Assembly: GCF_014851585.1 (NCBI RefSeq)
Contig: NZ_JACVAB010000006.1
Location: 124,001 to 188,000 of the forward strand
Length of the DNA stretch: 64,000 nt
DNA from: Agrobacterium sp. AGB01
GTDB lineage: Bacteria; Pseudomonadota; Alphaproteobacteria; Rhizobiales; Rhizobiaceae
Reading direction: 5' to 3'
Both the position numbers and the translations under genes were made by a program. Position 1 is the first letter of the stretch; the number at the start of each line of letters is the position of its first letter. Below the pieces are notes generated by a model. It did not search any database. It was not told where the DNA came from and saw only the letters and a list, made by a program, of their open reading frames with translations. Of this stretch, positions 8,468 to 18,648 are shown in pieces.

Positions 8468-8994
8468 AGCGGGAACGCTTCCTCAACGATGTAAGGACCG
8501 CCGCCGACCGATTCCTTTGACGACATCAGCACGAAGCGCCCGACCGTGAAGTCAACCGTTCTGAAATCGCCCCGCCCCGAAAGATAATGCACTACATCGT
8601 CCAGCCGGGAATTGCGCAACCGTGCCAAAGTTACATGTGGCATGAATTTGCGCGGATCAGGCGGCAGGCCGATCCGCTGGCAGATGCGTTCAATTTCCCC
8701 CTGAAGCGCACTCATCTCGGGCGAGGGTGAAACACCGGCCCATAGTGAATGTGGCTTCTTTGAACCAAAGGAGCCTATACCGCTCAGATTGAGCTGAAAT
8801 TCCGGCCGATTTATCCGGTCGAGACGATCAACCACCTCATCGGCAGTACGTCCGTCTATATCGCCGATAAAGCGCAGGGTTATGTGATAATTCTCCACAT
8901 CAATCCACCGGGCACCCGGCAGACCACCACGCAACAAAGAAAGGCTTAACGCCGCGTTGCGTGGAATTTCGAGAGCGGTAAATAGTCTCGGCAT
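8398..8994 (-). CDS. thpR: RNA 2',3'-cyclic phosphodiesterase (2H family)
   Basis: A 198-residue member of the LigT/ThpR branch of the 2H phosphoesterases. Both catalytic HxT motifs are present: YHITLRFIGD near residue 42 and PHVTLARL near 125. The enzymes hydrolyse 2',3'-cyclic phosphate ends of RNA and were first noted as 2'-5' RNA ligases. GGGGAG lies upstream of ATG 8994. The C-terminal 23 codons overlap the phosphatase gene tail to tail, so the two transcripts share about 70 bases of complementary sequence. Confidence 0.92.
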   Translation of the reverse strand: MPRLFTALEIPRNAALSLSLLRGGLPGARWIDVENYHITLRFIGDIDGRTADEVVDRLDRINRPEFQLNLSGIGSFGSKKPHSLWAGVSPSPEMSALQGEIERICQRIGLPPDPRKFMPHVTLARLRNSRLDDVVHYLSGRGDFRTVDFTVGRFVLMSSKESVGGGPYIVEEAFPLYETSPSASIFSSRDLQPAKSML

Positions 8995-9066
8995 GGCGAG
9001 CTCCCCGAATCTCTTGCAGATATCAGCAGCGAATCATGCAATGCCTTCGCACGCAAGCGCTTATTT

Positions 9067-9711
9067 TTATTGCCCACCAATTGTCTTGATGAACTCTTCC
9101 ACCACAGGCAGGGCGTTTTTGACCATCACGTCCACACCCTCCGTATTGGGGTGCATGCCATCCTCCAGTTTCAGGGATGCATCCAGCACCACACCTTCCA
9201 GGAAAAACGGATACAGGACCAGGTCGTATTTATCGGCCAGACGCTTGTAAATCGGGTTGAACCGCGCTGCATAGTCGTCACCCATGTTGGGTGGCGCCAT
9301 GATACCGACCAGCAGAACCGGAATGTTGCGTTTCTTGAAACCTGAGATGATGGCGTCGAGGTTTTTTTCGGTCTCGTCCGGCGAGATACCCCGCAGTGCG
9401 TCATTGGCACCAAGTTCGACAATCACACCGTCAGTGCCATCAGGAACAGACCATTCGGCACGTGCCAGACCGCCAGCACTGGTGTCGCCGGAGACACCGG
9501 CATTGGTTACGATGACGTTGACACCTTTCGCCTTCAAAGCCTCTTCCAGTTTGGCAGTAAAACTGTCGGTCGGTGGTAGTTGATAACCGGCCATCAGGCT
9601 GTCACCCAGCCCGACCAACTGCAAGGTCCGGTCCTGCGCATTCGCGCCAGAGGCGAAAATCGAGACTGCACAAATGACGATGAAGTGAAACGCGGCGGCT
9701 TTAAATCCCAT
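9067..9711 (-). CDS. tesA: SGNH-fold arylesterase / acyl-CoA thioesterase I (TesA)
   Basis: A 214-residue secreted hydrolase. A signal peptide (residues 1-24, ending SGANA) precedes the SGNH blocks: GDSLMAGYQ with the nucleophile serine, GVSGDTSAGG, LGANDALRG and the catalytic DGMHPN near the C-terminus. The family hydrolyses short acyl esters and thioesters in the periplasm. I place the start at ATG 9711, with AGGAG 8 bases upstream; the frame continues to 10200 but runs through the divergent ABC gene. It is divergent from the ybbA-like ATPase gene, a gene pairing also common in other Proteobacteria. Confidence 0.93.
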   Translation of the reverse strand: MGFKAAAFHFIVICAVSIFASGANAQDRTLQLVGLGDSLMAGYQLPPTDSFTAKLEEALKAKGVNVIVTNAGVSGDTSAGGLARAEWSVPDGTDGVIVELGANDALRGISPDETEKNLDAIISGFKKRNIPVLLVGIMAPPNMGDDYAARFNPIYKRLADKYDLVLYPFFLEGVVLDASLKLEDGMHPNTEGVDVMVKNALPVVEEFIKTIGGQ

Positions 9712-9783
9712 CGTACCTCTCCTAAGTTGTTTCAGAACATCGCGAAAAATCGCCTTATCTCCTGTTATATAGGAACCTATTCT

Positions 9784-10497
9784 GTGACGAAAACCATTAT
9801 CGAGCTGAACAAGGCTGACCTGACACTTGGAAACGCCGCTGCTTCCGTTCACGTCCTGAAAAAAATTGACCTTAAAATTGGTGAAGGTGAGGCGGTCGGC
9901 ATCGTTGGTCCCTCCGGCTCCGGCAAATCGACATTGCTGATGGTGCTGGCAGGTCTCGAAAGGCTGGATAGCGGCGAAATTCACATCGCTGACAAGGCGC
10001 TGCACAATTTGAACGAGGACGCGCTCGCCGATTTTCGCGGCAAGAATATCGGTATCGTCTTCCAATCGTTTCACCTGATCGCCAACATGACGGCGCTTGA
10101 AAATGTGGCTGTGCCGCTGGAACTCGCCAATGTGAAAAACGCGTTTGATATTGCCCGAAAGGAATTGCAGGCAGTTGGTCTGGGTGAGCGTCTTTCCCAT
10201 TATCCCGGCCAGCTTTCCGGCGGTGAACAGCAGCGTGTTGCAATTGCCCGTGCGCTTGCACCGTCACCCGCCGTGCTGATCGCCGATGAGCCGACTGGTA
10301 ATCTGGACACCGAAACCGGGCGACAAATTGCCGACCTGCTGTTTTCCAAACAGGCCGAGCGTCGCATGACGATGATCCTTGTGACCCATGATCCCGCTCT
10401 GGCGGCCCGCTGCTCACGCCAGATCAGGGTACGGTCCGGCGAGATTGTCGAAGATTCGGCCAGCACGACCGAGATAAAGGAGGCAGCATCCGCATGA
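9784..10497 (+). CDS. ABC transporter ATP-binding protein (YbbA/LolD-like)
   Basis: A 237-residue ATPase of the MacB/LolD class: Walker A GPSGSGKST, Q-loop FQSFHLIANMTALENV, signature LSGGEQQRVAIARAL and Walker B VLIADEPTGNLD. The GTG at 9784 is the best start: it lies just before conserved sequence, and the upstream in-frame extension would overlap the whole tesA promoter and coding start. It overlaps the permease gene by ATGA (10494-10497). Together they resemble E. coli YbbA-YbbP, next to tesA, whose substrate is not settled; a mechanotransmission or lipid role is inferred from the family. Confidence 0.9.
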   Translation: MTKTIIELNKADLTLGNAAASVHVLKKIDLKIGEGEAVGIVGPSGSGKSTLLMVLAGLERLDSGEIHIADKALHNLNEDALADFRGKNIGIVFQSFHLIANMTALENVAVPLELANVKNAFDIARKELQAVGLGERLSHYPGQLSGGEQQRVAIARALAPSPAVLIADEPTGNLDTETGRQIADLLFSKQAERRMTMILVTHDPALAARCSRQIRVRSGEIVEDSASTTEIKEAASA

Positions 10498-13043
10498 TGC
10501 CGTCGTCCTTTCAAATCCGCACCGCATTTCGTTTGGCCAGACGCGAAATTCGCGGCGGCTTTCGCGGTTTTTATATTTTTCTCGCCTGTATAGCGCTCGG
10601 AACAGCCACCATTGCCGCCGTCAATTCGGTGTCGCGGGCCGTCACCAGTTCTATAGCGTCTGAAGGCCAGGCTATTCTCGCAGGCGATGTGCGTTTTGAA
10701 CTGCGCAACCGCGAAGCAACCCCTGAAGAACGCAGTTATCTTGAAGGGCTGGGTGATATTGCCGTGTCGACTGGCCTGCGGTCCATGGCACGCGCGCCCT
10801 CAGGCTCCGAGCAGACACTGGCCGAAGTAAAGGCCGTTGATGGCGCTTACCCGCTTTACGGCACCTTTGAAGCGGAACCGAACCGCCCACTGGATGAGCT
10901 GCTCGCAAAGGATCAGAACAGCTACGGTGCGTTGGCCGCACCGCTTTTGTTTGAACGACTGGGTGTAAAACTCGGCGATGAGATATTGCTCGGTTCCGCG
11001 CGGCTGAAGCTTACCGGCTCGATCGTCAATGAACCCGATGCGCTCTCGGATGGTTTTGGTTTTGCACCACGTCTACTGGTCAGTCGTGACGCTCTGGTAG
11101 CATCCGGGCTGATCCAGACAGGCAGCCTAGTTGAACATGCCTACAAGATCAGGCTCGCAGATCCGCTCAAACGCGCATCGATCACCGCTGACACCAACAA
11201 GGCCTATCCCGATGCTGGCTGGTCGATCCGCACCAGTGACCGCGCCGCACCGTCCCTGACTGAAAATGTCAATCGTTTCTCGCAGTTCCTGACACTTGTC
11301 GGTCTGACCGCGCTTATCGTCGGCGGTGTTGGCGTTGCAAATGCCGTGCGGGCATTTCTGGATGCCAAACGCACCACTATTGCCTCGTTCAAATGCCTGG
11401 GTGCACCGGCCATCATCGTGACAATGACCTATCTGTTCCAGATATTGTTTATCGCGCTGATTGGCATACTGATCGGACTTGTGGTCGGCGCCATCGTACC
11501 GCTGATTGCCATGCAGTTCCTGGCAGGTGTGTTGCCGGTACCGAAAGAAATCACCCTTTATCCATCGGCCCTTCTAATCGCTGCGGTTTTTGGTCTGATC
11601 ACAACACTTGCCTTTACCATCCTGCCGCTTGGTCGAGCGAAAGAGGTTCCCGCCACTGCACTGTTCCGCGAACAGGGCTTCGATGAAGGCCGCTGGCCGT
11701 CATGGCCGTATCTGTTGGCGACCGGCCTGTTGCTGGCGTTGTTGGCAGGGCTTGCCGTATTGACCGCCGAAGACCGTTTCATCGCTTCGGTCTTTCTCGC
11801 CGCTGTCGCTTTTGCCTTCGTCGTGTTGCGCCTGGTTGCCAGCCTTGTACGGCTGATTGCTCGCAAAAGCCCACACGTCAACTCGACTGCGATGCGGCTT
11901 GCGATCGGCAACATCCATCGCCCAGGCGCATTGACACCATCCGTGGTTCTGTCACTTGGCCTTGGTCTGACTTTGCTGGTTACCCTGTCGCTGATTGATG
12001 GCAATCTGCGTCGCGAACTGACGTCTACCCTGCCGGAACGTGCCCCGAATTTCTTCTTCGTGGATATTCAGGGCAGCGACCTGGAAGGTTTCCGCAATGT
12101 CGTCAAGCAGAATGCACCAAATGGCACCATCAATGAAGTGCCAATGTTGCGCGGTCGCATTCTTGCGCTGAACGGCCAGGATGTTACCAAGATTGACGTT
12201 CCACCATCCGGGCGCTGGGTGCTGCGCGGAGATCGTGGCATAACCTACGCTGGCGACATGCCCGAAAATACCAAGCTCACAGAGGGCAGCTGGTGGGCCG
12301 CCGATTATACTGGCGAACCGCTGGTTTCCTTTGCCGCAGAGGAGGCTGGCGAACTCGGCCTGAAGATTGGTGACACTGTTACCGTCAACGTGCTCGGCCG
12401 CAGCATCACTGCAAAGATTGCAAACCTGCGCAATGTCGAGTGGGAATCGCTGTCGATCAACTTCGTGATGGTATTTTCCCCCAATACATTCCGGGGCGCG
12501 CCCCATGCCTGGCTTGCCACTCTTGCCGATCCCGAAGCGACACCTGCCGATGAAGGACAAATCCTGCGTGCGGTCACAAATGCCTATCCGACCATTACAA
12601 GCGTCCGGGTAAAGGACGCGCTGGAAGTGGTCGACAGGCTGGTCGGCCAACTGGCAACCGCCATCCGCGCGGCAGCAGCCGTAGCCCTGATCGCGTCTGT
12701 TTTGGTACTGGCAGGCGCGCTGGCGGCCGGAAACCGTGCTCGCACTCATGACGCAGTCATTCTGAAAACCCTTGGCGCAACACGCATCACGCTCATCAAA
12801 GCGTTCTCCTATGAGTATATGATCCTCGGCCTGGCAACAGCGGTCTTTGCACTGGCAGCCGGCGGCGTGTCCGCATGGTTCGTCATTGCCCGCATCATGA
12901 AATTGCCATCGGCATTTCTCACCGATGTGGCGGTTGGAACCGTTGTTGTGGCGCTGGTCATGACGGTGGGTATCGGGTTGCTCGGCACTTGGCGCATCCT
13001 TGGTCAAAAGGCAGCGCCGGTGCTGCGGCAGATTGGAGAATAA
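10494..13043 (+). CDS. ABC transporter permease, FtsX-like (YbbP-like)
   Basis: An 849-residue permease with an N-terminal transmembrane helix, a large periplasmic domain (about 50-250), and two FtsX-like transmembrane modules: about 265-385 and 725-840, with further hydrophobic segments at 405-500. Length and duplicated FtsX architecture match the YbbP family rather than LolC/E. It starts within the ATPase stop codon, indicating coupled translation. A role in lipoprotein or lipophilic-compound handling in the envelope is an inference from the family and from the tesA neighbour. Confidence 0.9.
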   Translation: MMPSSFQIRTAFRLARREIRGGFRGFYIFLACIALGTATIAAVNSVSRAVTSSIASEGQAILAGDVRFELRNREATPEERSYLEGLGDIAVSTGLRSMARAPSGSEQTLAEVKAVDGAYPLYGTFEAEPNRPLDELLAKDQNSYGALAAPLLFERLGVKLGDEILLGSARLKLTGSIVNEPDALSDGFGFAPRLLVSRDALVASGLIQTGSLVEHAYKIRLADPLKRASITADTNKAYPDAGWSIRTSDRAAPSLTENVNRFSQFLTLVGLTALIVGGVGVANAVRAFLDAKRTTIASFKCLGAPAIIVTMTYLFQILFIALIGILIGLVVGAIVPLIAMQFLAGVLPVPKEITLYPSALLIAAVFGLITTLAFTILPLGRAKEVPATALFREQGFDEGRWPSWPYLLATGLLLALLAGLAVLTAEDRFIASVFLAAVAFAFVVLRLVASLVRLIARKSPHVNSTAMRLAIGNIHRPGALTPSVVLSLGLGLTLLVTLSLIDGNLRRELTSTLPERAPNFFFVDIQGSDLEGFRNVVKQNAPNGTINEVPMLRGRILALNGQDVTKIDVPPSGRWVLRGDRGITYAGDMPENTKLTEGSWWAADYTGEPLVSFAAEEAGELGLKIGDTVTVNVLGRSITAKIANLRNVEWESLSINFVMVFSPNTFRGAPHAWLATLADPEATPADEGQILRAVTNAYPTITSVRVKDALEVVDRLVGQLATAIRAAAAVALIASVLVLAGALAAGNRARTHDAVILKTLGATRITLIKAFSYEYMILGLATAVFALAAGGVSAWFVIARIMKLPSAFLTDVAVGTVVVALVMTVGIGLLGTWRILGQKAAPVLRQIGE

Positions 13044-13260
13044 GTAGCAAAAACGGGCCGTGCGCGTGATGGAACAGCAAGTGCTCAGTGCGCTGCAGCA
13101 AAGGCCATTACCGCATCGGTTGCGCTTACCCGTTCTGGGGCCATAACTTTAACGATTAATTCTTGGTAATCTTCGATAAATTGATCGCGATTTTCCCGTA
13201 TTTGGTGTTTTTGGATACAAAAGGTCTTGTATCAAACACATTCTCCCATCATATTTTGGA

Positions 13261-13328
13261 CAGGCTTGCTGAAGCTCCGCAGCGGCGCCTGGGATTTATC
13301 CCGACACCGTGAATAATTCCGGAGCTTG
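13261..13328 (+). ncRNA. Structured leader of the Bax-inhibitor-like gene (ybhL RNA motif candidate)
   Basis: The last 80 bases before ATG 13341 can fold into nested stems: CAGGC/GCCTG (13261-13265 and 13287-13291), GGGA/TCCC with a TTTA loop (13291-13302), and a long-range AAGCTCCG/CGGAGCTT (13272-13279 and 13320-13327) whose second arm abuts the RBS AGAGGA. The alphaproteobacterial ybhL motif, described ahead of this gene family, is the likely identity; I assign it from gene context and pairing, not from a covariance search. The rest of the 297-bp gap (13044-13260) shows nothing clear beyond promoter sequence. Confidence 0.6.
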
Positions 13329-13340
13329 AAAGAGGAACAA

Positions 13341-14123
13341 ATGGCTGATTTCAACAATTACCAAAACCGAATGGCGCAGACCCGCGGCCAGACGGATGCG
13401 ATGATCGATGAAGGTCTGCGTAGCTACATGGTTAAGGTTTATAACCTTATGGCCGTGGGCCTCGCGATCACCGGTATCGCTGCTTACTTCACATTTTCGA
13501 TGGCAACTACAACAGATCCATCAGCTGCTGTTGCAGAGCTTGGCAACGGAACACTGTTGACGGCTCTTGGCGCGGCTCTTTACGGTTCGCCGCTGCGTTG
13601 GGTTGTGATGCTTGCTCCGCTCGGCATGGTGTTCTTCCTCAGCTTCCGCGTTCATAAGATGAGCGTCGCCGCTGCGCAGACCACCTTCTGGGTATATGCT
13701 GCAATGATGGGTCTGTCCCTGTCGTCGATCTTCGTGGTCTACACTGGCCAGAGCATTGTTCAGACGTTCTTCGTCACCGCCGCTTCGTTCGGTGCGCTGT
13801 CGCTGTACGGTTACACCACGAAAAAGAGCCTGTCCGGTATGGGCTCTTTCCTTATCATGGGTCTGTTCGGTCTGATCATCGCGTCGATCGTCAACATCTT
13901 CCTACAGTCTTCGGCTATGGGCTTTGCTATCTCGGCCATCGGTGTTCTGATCTTTGCTGGTTTGACCGCCTATGACACCCAGAAGATCAAGGAAATGTAT
14001 TTCGATGGTGATGACGTTGCCGTTGCTGGTCGCAAGGCCATCATGGGTGCGCTGACCCTCTATCTCGACTTCATCAACCTCTTCACCTTCCTGTTGCAGT
14101 TCCTCGGTAACCGCAACGACTAA
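13341..14123 (+). CDS. ybhL: Bax inhibitor-1 / YccA family membrane protein (YbhL-like)
   Basis: A 260-residue BI-1 family protein with a short hydrophilic N-terminus and seven hydrophobic segments, ending in a polar tail (FLLQFLGNRND). The family signature near the C-terminus, FAGLTAYDTQKIKEMY, contains the conserved aspartate associated with pH-dependent calcium leak in BI-1 relatives. ATG 13341 is chosen because AGAGGA lies 6 bases upstream; an in-frame ATG at 13326 is inside the leader stem. A strong terminator follows directly, so it is a single-gene unit behind a structured leader. Confidence 0.93.
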   Translation: MADFNNYQNRMAQTRGQTDAMIDEGLRSYMVKVYNLMAVGLAITGIAAYFTFSMATTTDPSAAVAELGNGTLLTALGAALYGSPLRWVVMLAPLGMVFFLSFRVHKMSVAAAQTTFWVYAAMMGLSLSSIFVVYTGQSIVQTFFVTAASFGALSLYGYTTKKSLSGMGSFLIMGLFGLIIASIVNIFLQSSAMGFAISAIGVLIFAGLTAYDTQKIKEMYFDGDDVAVAGRKAIMGALTLYLDFINLFTFLLQFLGNRND

Positions 14124-14146
14124 GAAGGGTTGAAACCCACATGAAG

Positions 14147-14172
14147 AAGGCGGCTTTCGAGCCGCCTTTTTT
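14147..14172 (+). terminator. Rho-independent terminator of ybhL
   Basis: Stem AAGGCGGC/GCCGCCTT (14147-14154 and 14161-14168), loop TTTCGA, followed by an uninterrupted T-run. Confidence 0.92.
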
Positions 14173-14282
14173 GTTGCATGAGATTTATAGCACGCAGGAA
14201 CAGCGAGTGCCGACACTCAACGTAGCAGCGCTCTCGCAGCGACAATCCGACAAAACGGCAGATCAGGAAACACGAAAGCAAA

Positions 14283-14305
14283 AGCCACGGACAAAGCCTG
14301 TGGCT
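14283..14305 (-). terminator. Terminator of the DUF2794 gene
   Basis: AGCCAC/GTGGCT inverted repeat (14283-14288 and 14300-14305) lies 25 bases after the DUF2794 stop on the minus strand and is followed there by TTTTGCTTT. Confidence 0.65.
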
Positions 14306-14329
14306 AACGTACGATTGGGTTGCAGTCAG

Positions 14330-14722
14330 CTATTCGACCAGCTTCAGGGTCTTGTCGAAAACCTTCAGCACTTGCCGCAACTCATGTCCACGCTTCAAGA
14401 TCGTGCCATTAACGTTGATAACGCTGTAAGCACCCTGCTTGGCCGCCAGCTTGGGGTTCTTTTCAATGCGGTAAAGCGGCATCTCACCTGATCGTTTAAA
14501 AACCGAAAACACCGCTCGGTCCTTCAAGTGGTCGATAGCGTAGTCACGCCATTCGCCCTCGCCCACCATGCGGCCATAAATCCACAAAATGGCGTCGAGT
14601 TCCCGACGGTGAAAGGTCACCGGCAAGGGATCCTTGTTTCTTTGATATTCACGAAGATCAACGACGGTCGAACCGTCTCGCGTCGAATTACCGCCCTGCG
14701 ACAAATCCGGCTGATCGGTCAT
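14330..14722 (-). CDS. DUF2794 family protein
   Basis: A 130-residue soluble protein of the alphaproteobacterial DUF2794 family; function unknown. Conserved parts are TFHRRELDAILWIYGRMVGEGEW-like sequence split by family-typical WRDYAIDHL, then FSVFKRSGEMPLYRIEKNPKL. The start is taken at ATG 14722 (MTDQPDLSQ); the frame extends to 14800 but that part has unrelated composition. It is flanked by its own terminator and has no obvious operon partners. Confidence 0.83.
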   Translation of the reverse strand: MTDQPDLSQGGNSTRDGSTVVDLREYQRNKDPLPVTFHRRELDAILWIYGRMVGEGEWRDYAIDHLKDRAVFSVFKRSGEMPLYRIEKNPKLAAKQGAYSVINVNGTILKRGHELRQVLKVFDKTLKLVE

Positions 14723-14972
14723 GCGCGCCTCACTGCAAATCATAACAGGTTGGTGACAGTGTTGCCCCAGCCTGAGAAAATTGCAAGTAAAACGACACAA
14801 AAGCGCGTGTTACGACGTGAAACAGTGAAATTAGAATCGCCGCATTTCGGTCAAATCACTGCCTAAATTGGGTGTCAGTGTAAAGCCTGTCAATTGATGT
14901 CTAGGCACCAAATGACCCGGTTCGGTGCATTGACCCTTTACCCCCAGCCCCCAATGCCCGGACCGGATAAGA

Positions 14973-15719
14973 CTATTTCGCCTCGTTCATCAGAATGCTG
15001 GCACCGATAATCGCTGAGGGATCACCCGTTTCATTGGCAGTTTGCAGCAGCACGGCACAGCCGCCCTTCTTGGCTTTTCCAAGAACGCTGGCAGGCAGAT
15101 TGACCTTCATTGCCTCGCCGTTCCACATCCCAACTGTCTGCACGTCATAAACACTGTGCCAGTAGGAAATCTTACGGCCCTTGTTTTCTCCGCGCGTCAC
15201 ATCAACCATTTGCTGCTGGTTAAAATAAGCGACGACGATATCCGCTTTGCCTTGGCCGGCGCCGATATTAATCTCGATCTCGTCATTGACCAGACTGGAC
15301 TGGACAGGAACAACCAGTCCCTTGCCGCTCGAGGAAAATTCCTCAAGCTTGCTGTAAATCGCCTTGCTATCGGCACCCTTTGCATGGTCGCGACCGTTCA
15401 GAACGGCTTGTGGCGTATAAACGCCGTTACGGCCAAGCGCACGGGCATAACCATACTGACGTTCGGTATTTTCTTTGGAGCTGAGGGAATCATTCCAGCC
15501 GAGATAGTTCCAGTAATCGACGTGGAATGACAGGCCGATGACGTCACCCTTCTCGATCATCTTCTGCAACGCCGCATCAGCTGGCGGACAGGAAGCGCAA
15601 CCTTGCGAGGTAAATAGTTCTACCACACCCTTCGGCTGGTCTGGCGATGTTTGTGCAAGAACAGGACTGGCGGTTGCGACACTGATAAGAAGAAGGGGGA
15701 AACCATATTTCAGAAGCAT
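14973..15719 (-). CDS. DUF1223 thioredoxin-like secreted protein
   Basis: A 248-residue exported protein with a signal peptide (residues 1-22) and a thioredoxin-like DUF1223 domain. A CxxC-type motif is visible in SQGCASCPPADAAL near residue 40, followed by HVDYWNYLGWND, a strong family signature. The active-site arrangement suggests a periplasmic thiol redox role, but no member has a well-known function that I can cite. It is a single gene on the minus strand, 250 bases after DUF2794 in the transcription-independent map order. Confidence 0.85.
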   Translation of the reverse strand: MLLKYGFPLLLISVATASPVLAQTSPDQPKGVVELFTSQGCASCPPADAALQKMIEKGDVIGLSFHVDYWNYLGWNDSLSSKENTERQYGYARALGRNGVYTPQAVLNGRDHAKGADSKAIYSKLEEFSSSGKGLVVPVQSSLVNDEIEINIGAGQGKADIVVAYFNQQQMVDVTRGENKGRKISYWHSVYDVQTVGMWNGEAMKVNLPASVLGKAKKGGCAVLLQTANETGDPSAIIGASILMNEAK

Positions 15720-15909
15720 TGCGATCTTGGGCCTTTCATCCGCACAAACGTCCGGATGTTCATCTGCTATAAAACCTATCGGGCGTTGCTGGAAAATAAG
15801 CGCGAAACACGTTCAAAGGGAAGTCACGAAGGGGTGAGGGTCGATCACATTTCATGCTTGTCAAAATTTGTAAGTGAGCAAACCACATTTGACAATTGCC
15901 CAATACGCA

Positions 15910-15935
15910 AAACGCCGGGATTTCTCCCGGCGTTT
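15910..15935. terminator. Bidirectional-type terminator downstream of acnA
   Basis: An 11-bp perfect stem AAACGCCGGGA/TCCCGGCGTTT (15910-15920 and 15925-15935) with a 4-base loop; on the minus strand it follows the acnA stop by 20 bases and ends in a T-run. Confidence 0.88.
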
Positions 15936-15954
15936 CTTGTTGCACTGAGTATTA

Positions 15955-18648
15955 TCAGGCAGCCAGATCGCGAAGAACGGTCTGGAGAATGCCACCATTG
16001 TCCATGTAAGTGACTTCATCCAGCGTATCGATGCGGCAAAGAAGAGGAATTTCCTTCACCGTGCCGTCGCCGTAAGTGATCTTGGCGATCTTGGTTTCAC
16101 GTGGCTTGATATCGCCTTCGAGACCATCGATCTCGACGATTTCATCGCCCTTGAGGCCAAGGCTTGCCCATGTGGTGCCTTCCTGGAAGGTGAATGGAAC
16201 AACGCCCATTCCAACCAGATTGGAGCGGTGAATACGCTCGAACGACTGCGCAATCACAGCCTTGACACCAAGAAGGTTGGTACCCTTGGCGGCCCAGTCA
16301 CGGGACGAACCGTTGCCGTATTCGACGCCTGCAAAGATAACCAGCGGAACGCCTTCATCCTTGTACATCATGGCCGCATCGTAAATCGACATCTCTTCCT
16401 TGGATGGATAGTGGATGGTGTAACCACCTTCCTTGCCGTTCGGTCCGAGCATGTGGTTGCGAATACGGATGTTGGCAAACGTACCGCGCATCATCACTTC
16501 ATGGTTGCCACGGCGCGTGCCGTACTGGTTGAAGTCGGCAACACCGACGCCATTTTCAGTCAGGTAAGCGCCGGCTGGCGAAGCGGCCTTGATCGAACCG
16601 GCTGGAGAAATATGGTCGGTAGTGATCTTGTCGCCGAAGAGACCAAGAACGCGAGCGCCCTTGATGTTTTTGACACCCGTGCCCTTTTTCCCCATGCCAA
16701 CGAAATATGGCGGGTTCTGAACATAGGTGGACTTGTCGTCCCAGGCGTAGGTTTGACCTTCAGGAACCTGAACCGACTGCCAGTTTTCGTCACCCTTGAA
16801 CACGTCAGCATATTTGGTTTCGTACAGTTCTCTGGTCACATATTTATGGATGAACTGCTGCACCTCTGCCGAGGTTGGCCAGATATCTTTGAGGTAAACC
16901 GGCTTACCGTCCTGATCTTCGCCAAGTGGCTCCTTGGTCAGGTCCTTCTGAACCGTGCCGGCCAGCGCGTAAGCGACAACCAGTGGCGGCGAAGCCAGGT
17001 AGTTGGCCTGCACGTCAGGAGAAATACGGCCTTCGAAGTTACGGTTGCCCGAGAGAACGCCAGCGGTAATCAGACCCTTGTCGTTGATGGTCTTGGAAAT
17101 CGGCGCTGGCAACGGGCCGGAGTTACCGATGCAGGTCGTGCAACCAAAACCAACCAGGTTGAAGCCGAGCGCATCCAGTTCCTTCTGCAAGCCGGACTTG
17201 GCGAGATATTCACCCACCACCTGCGATCCCGGTGCCAGGGATGTCTTGACCCATGGCTTGGACTTCAGGCCCTTGGCAACGGCGTTGCGAGCCAGAAGGC
17301 CGGCAGCGATCAGGACCGAGGGGTTGGATGTGTTGGTGCAGGATGTGATGGCGGCGATGGCCACATCACCATGACCCAGATCGAAATCCGTGCCTTCAAC
17401 CGCATAACGGGTGTCGATCTGGCCGGATTTCTTGTAGTCGTTTTCCAGAGCCGTCGCGAAGTTCGGCGCAATGGTTTCTAGTGGCAGACGACCTTCCGGG
17501 CGCTTCGGACCGGCCATCGATGGCACAACGTCGCCAAGGTCCAGTTCCAGTGTGTCGGTGAAGACAAGCTGCGAACCGTTATTGTCACGCCACATGCCCT
17601 GCACCTTGGAATAGGCTTCAACCAGTGCAATACGATCCTTGGTACGACCGGACATGTTGAGATAGTTGACCGTTTCGGAGTCGACCGGGAAGAAACCACA
17701 GGTCGCGCCATACTCGGGACCCATGTTACCAATCGTCGCACGGTCTGCCAGTGTCATCGAGTCAAGGCCGGGGCCGAAGAACTCAACGAACTTGGAAACA
17801 ACACCCTTTTTGCGCAGCATCTGCACAACGGTCAGCACGAGGTCGGTGGCTGTCACACCTTCCTTTACCTTGCCGGTCAGCTTGAAGCCGATAACTTCAG
17901 GCAAGAGCATGGATACTGGCTGACCGAGCATTGCAGCTTCAGCTTCAATGCCACCGACGCCCCAACCCAGAACACCCAGACCATTAATCATGGTCGTGTG
18001 GCTGTCGGTACCAACGCAGGTATCAGGATAGGCAATGGTCTCGCCGTCTTCTTCCTTCGTCCAGACTGTCTGACCGAGATATTCAAGGTTCACCTGGTGA
18101 CAGATGCCGGTGCCCGGAGGAACAACACGGAAGTTCTTGAACGCCTGCTGGCCCCACTTGAGGAAGCGGTAACGCTCACCGTTACGTTGGTATTCCAGAT
18201 CCACGTTGCGGGCGAAAGCCTGCGGCGTACCGAATTCATCAACAATAACAGAGTGATCTATAACCAGGTCGACAGGAACCAGCGGGTTGATCTTTTCAGG
18301 ATCACCACCCAGAGCCTTCAAACCATCGCGCATTGCAGCAAGGTCAACCACGGCTGGAACACCGGTAAAGTCCTGCATCAGCACGCGTGCCGGGCGGTAA
18401 GCAATTTCTGCTTCCTTGACGCCCTTATTGTCGAGCCATGCAGCCACGGCTTCGATATCGGCCTTGGTGACCGAGCGACCATCTTCGAAACGCAGCAGAT
18501 TCTCCAGAAGAACCTTCATGGAATAAGGCAGCTTGGAAACGCCCTTCAAGCCATTGGCTTCAGCTTTGGGCAGGCTGTAATAAATATAGTCCTTACCATC
18601 GACGGTAAGAACGGAACGACATTGGAAACTGTCAAGAGATTTTGTCAC
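15955..18648 (-). CDS. acnA: Aconitate hydratase A
   Basis: An 897-residue TCA-cycle enzyme interconverting citrate and isocitrate through a 4Fe-4S cluster. Cluster ligands are visible as the cysteine of TSCTNTSNP and the pair in [13 protein letters not shown]; the swivel-domain [16 protein letters not shown] supplies substrate-binding residues. Length equals family norm. The start is GTG 18648 ([10 protein letters not shown]), with the conserved N-terminus beginning there; the frame runs 40 codons further upstream with unrelated sequence. A 12-bp palindrome, TTGCAATTGCAA, lies 109 bases upstream. Aconitases are often iron-controlled in rhizobia; no clear operator was recognised. Confidence 0.97.
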   Translation of the reverse strand: MTKSLDSFQCRSVLTVDGKDYIYYSLPKAEANGLKGVSKLPYSMKVLLENLLRFEDGRSVTKADIEAVAAWLDNKGVKEAEIAYRPARVLMQDFTGVPAVVDLAAMRDGLKALGGDPEKINPLVPVDLVIDHSVIVDEFGTPQAFARNVDLEYQRNGERYRFLKWGQQAFKNFRVVPPGTGICHQVNLEYLGQTVWTKEEDGETIAYPDTCVGTDSHTTMINGLGVLGWGVGGIEAEAAMLGQPVSMLLPEVIGFKLTGKVKEGVTATDLVLTVVQMLRKKGVVSKFVEFFGPGLDSMTLADRATIGNMGPEYGATCGFFPVDSETVNYLNMSGRTKDRIALVEAYSKVQGMWRDNNGSQLVFTDTLELDLGDVVPSMAGPKRPEGRLPLETIAPNFATALENDYKKSGQIDTRYAVEGTDFDLGHGDVAIAAITSCTNTSNPSVLIAAGLLARNAVAKGLKSKPWVKTSLAPGSQVVGEYLAKSGLQKELDALGFNLVGFGCTTCIGNSGPLPAPISKTINDKGLITAGVLSGNRNFEGRISPDVQANYLASPPLVVAYALAGTVQKDLTKEPLGEDQDGKPVYLKDIWPTSAEVQQFIHKYVTRELYETKYADVFKGDENWQSVQVPEGQTYAWDDKSTYVQNPPYFVGMGKKGTGVKNIKGARVLGLFGDKITTDHISPAGSIKAASPAGAYLTENGVGVADFNQYGTRRGNHEVMMRGTFANIRIRNHMLGPNGKEGGYTIHYPSKEEMSIYDAAMMYKDEGVPLVIFAGVEYGNGSSRDWAAKGTNLLGVKAVIAQSFERIHRSNLVGMGVVPFTFQEGTTWASLGLKGDEIVEIDGLEGDIKPRETKIAKITYGDGTVKEIPLLCRIDTLDEVTYMDNGGILQTVLRDLAA

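Noticed and set aside
9712-10200. tesA extended upstream to 10200
   Set aside because: The extension is antisense to the ABC ATPase; signal peptide and RBS fix the start at 9711.
11952-13007. 351-codon minus-strand frame
   Set aside because: Antisense to the YbbP-like permease, with no recognisable domain.
16228-17481. Long plus-strand frame of 417 codons
   Set aside because: It lies antisense within acnA, whose conserved sequence is on the minus strand, and its translation shows no family motif.
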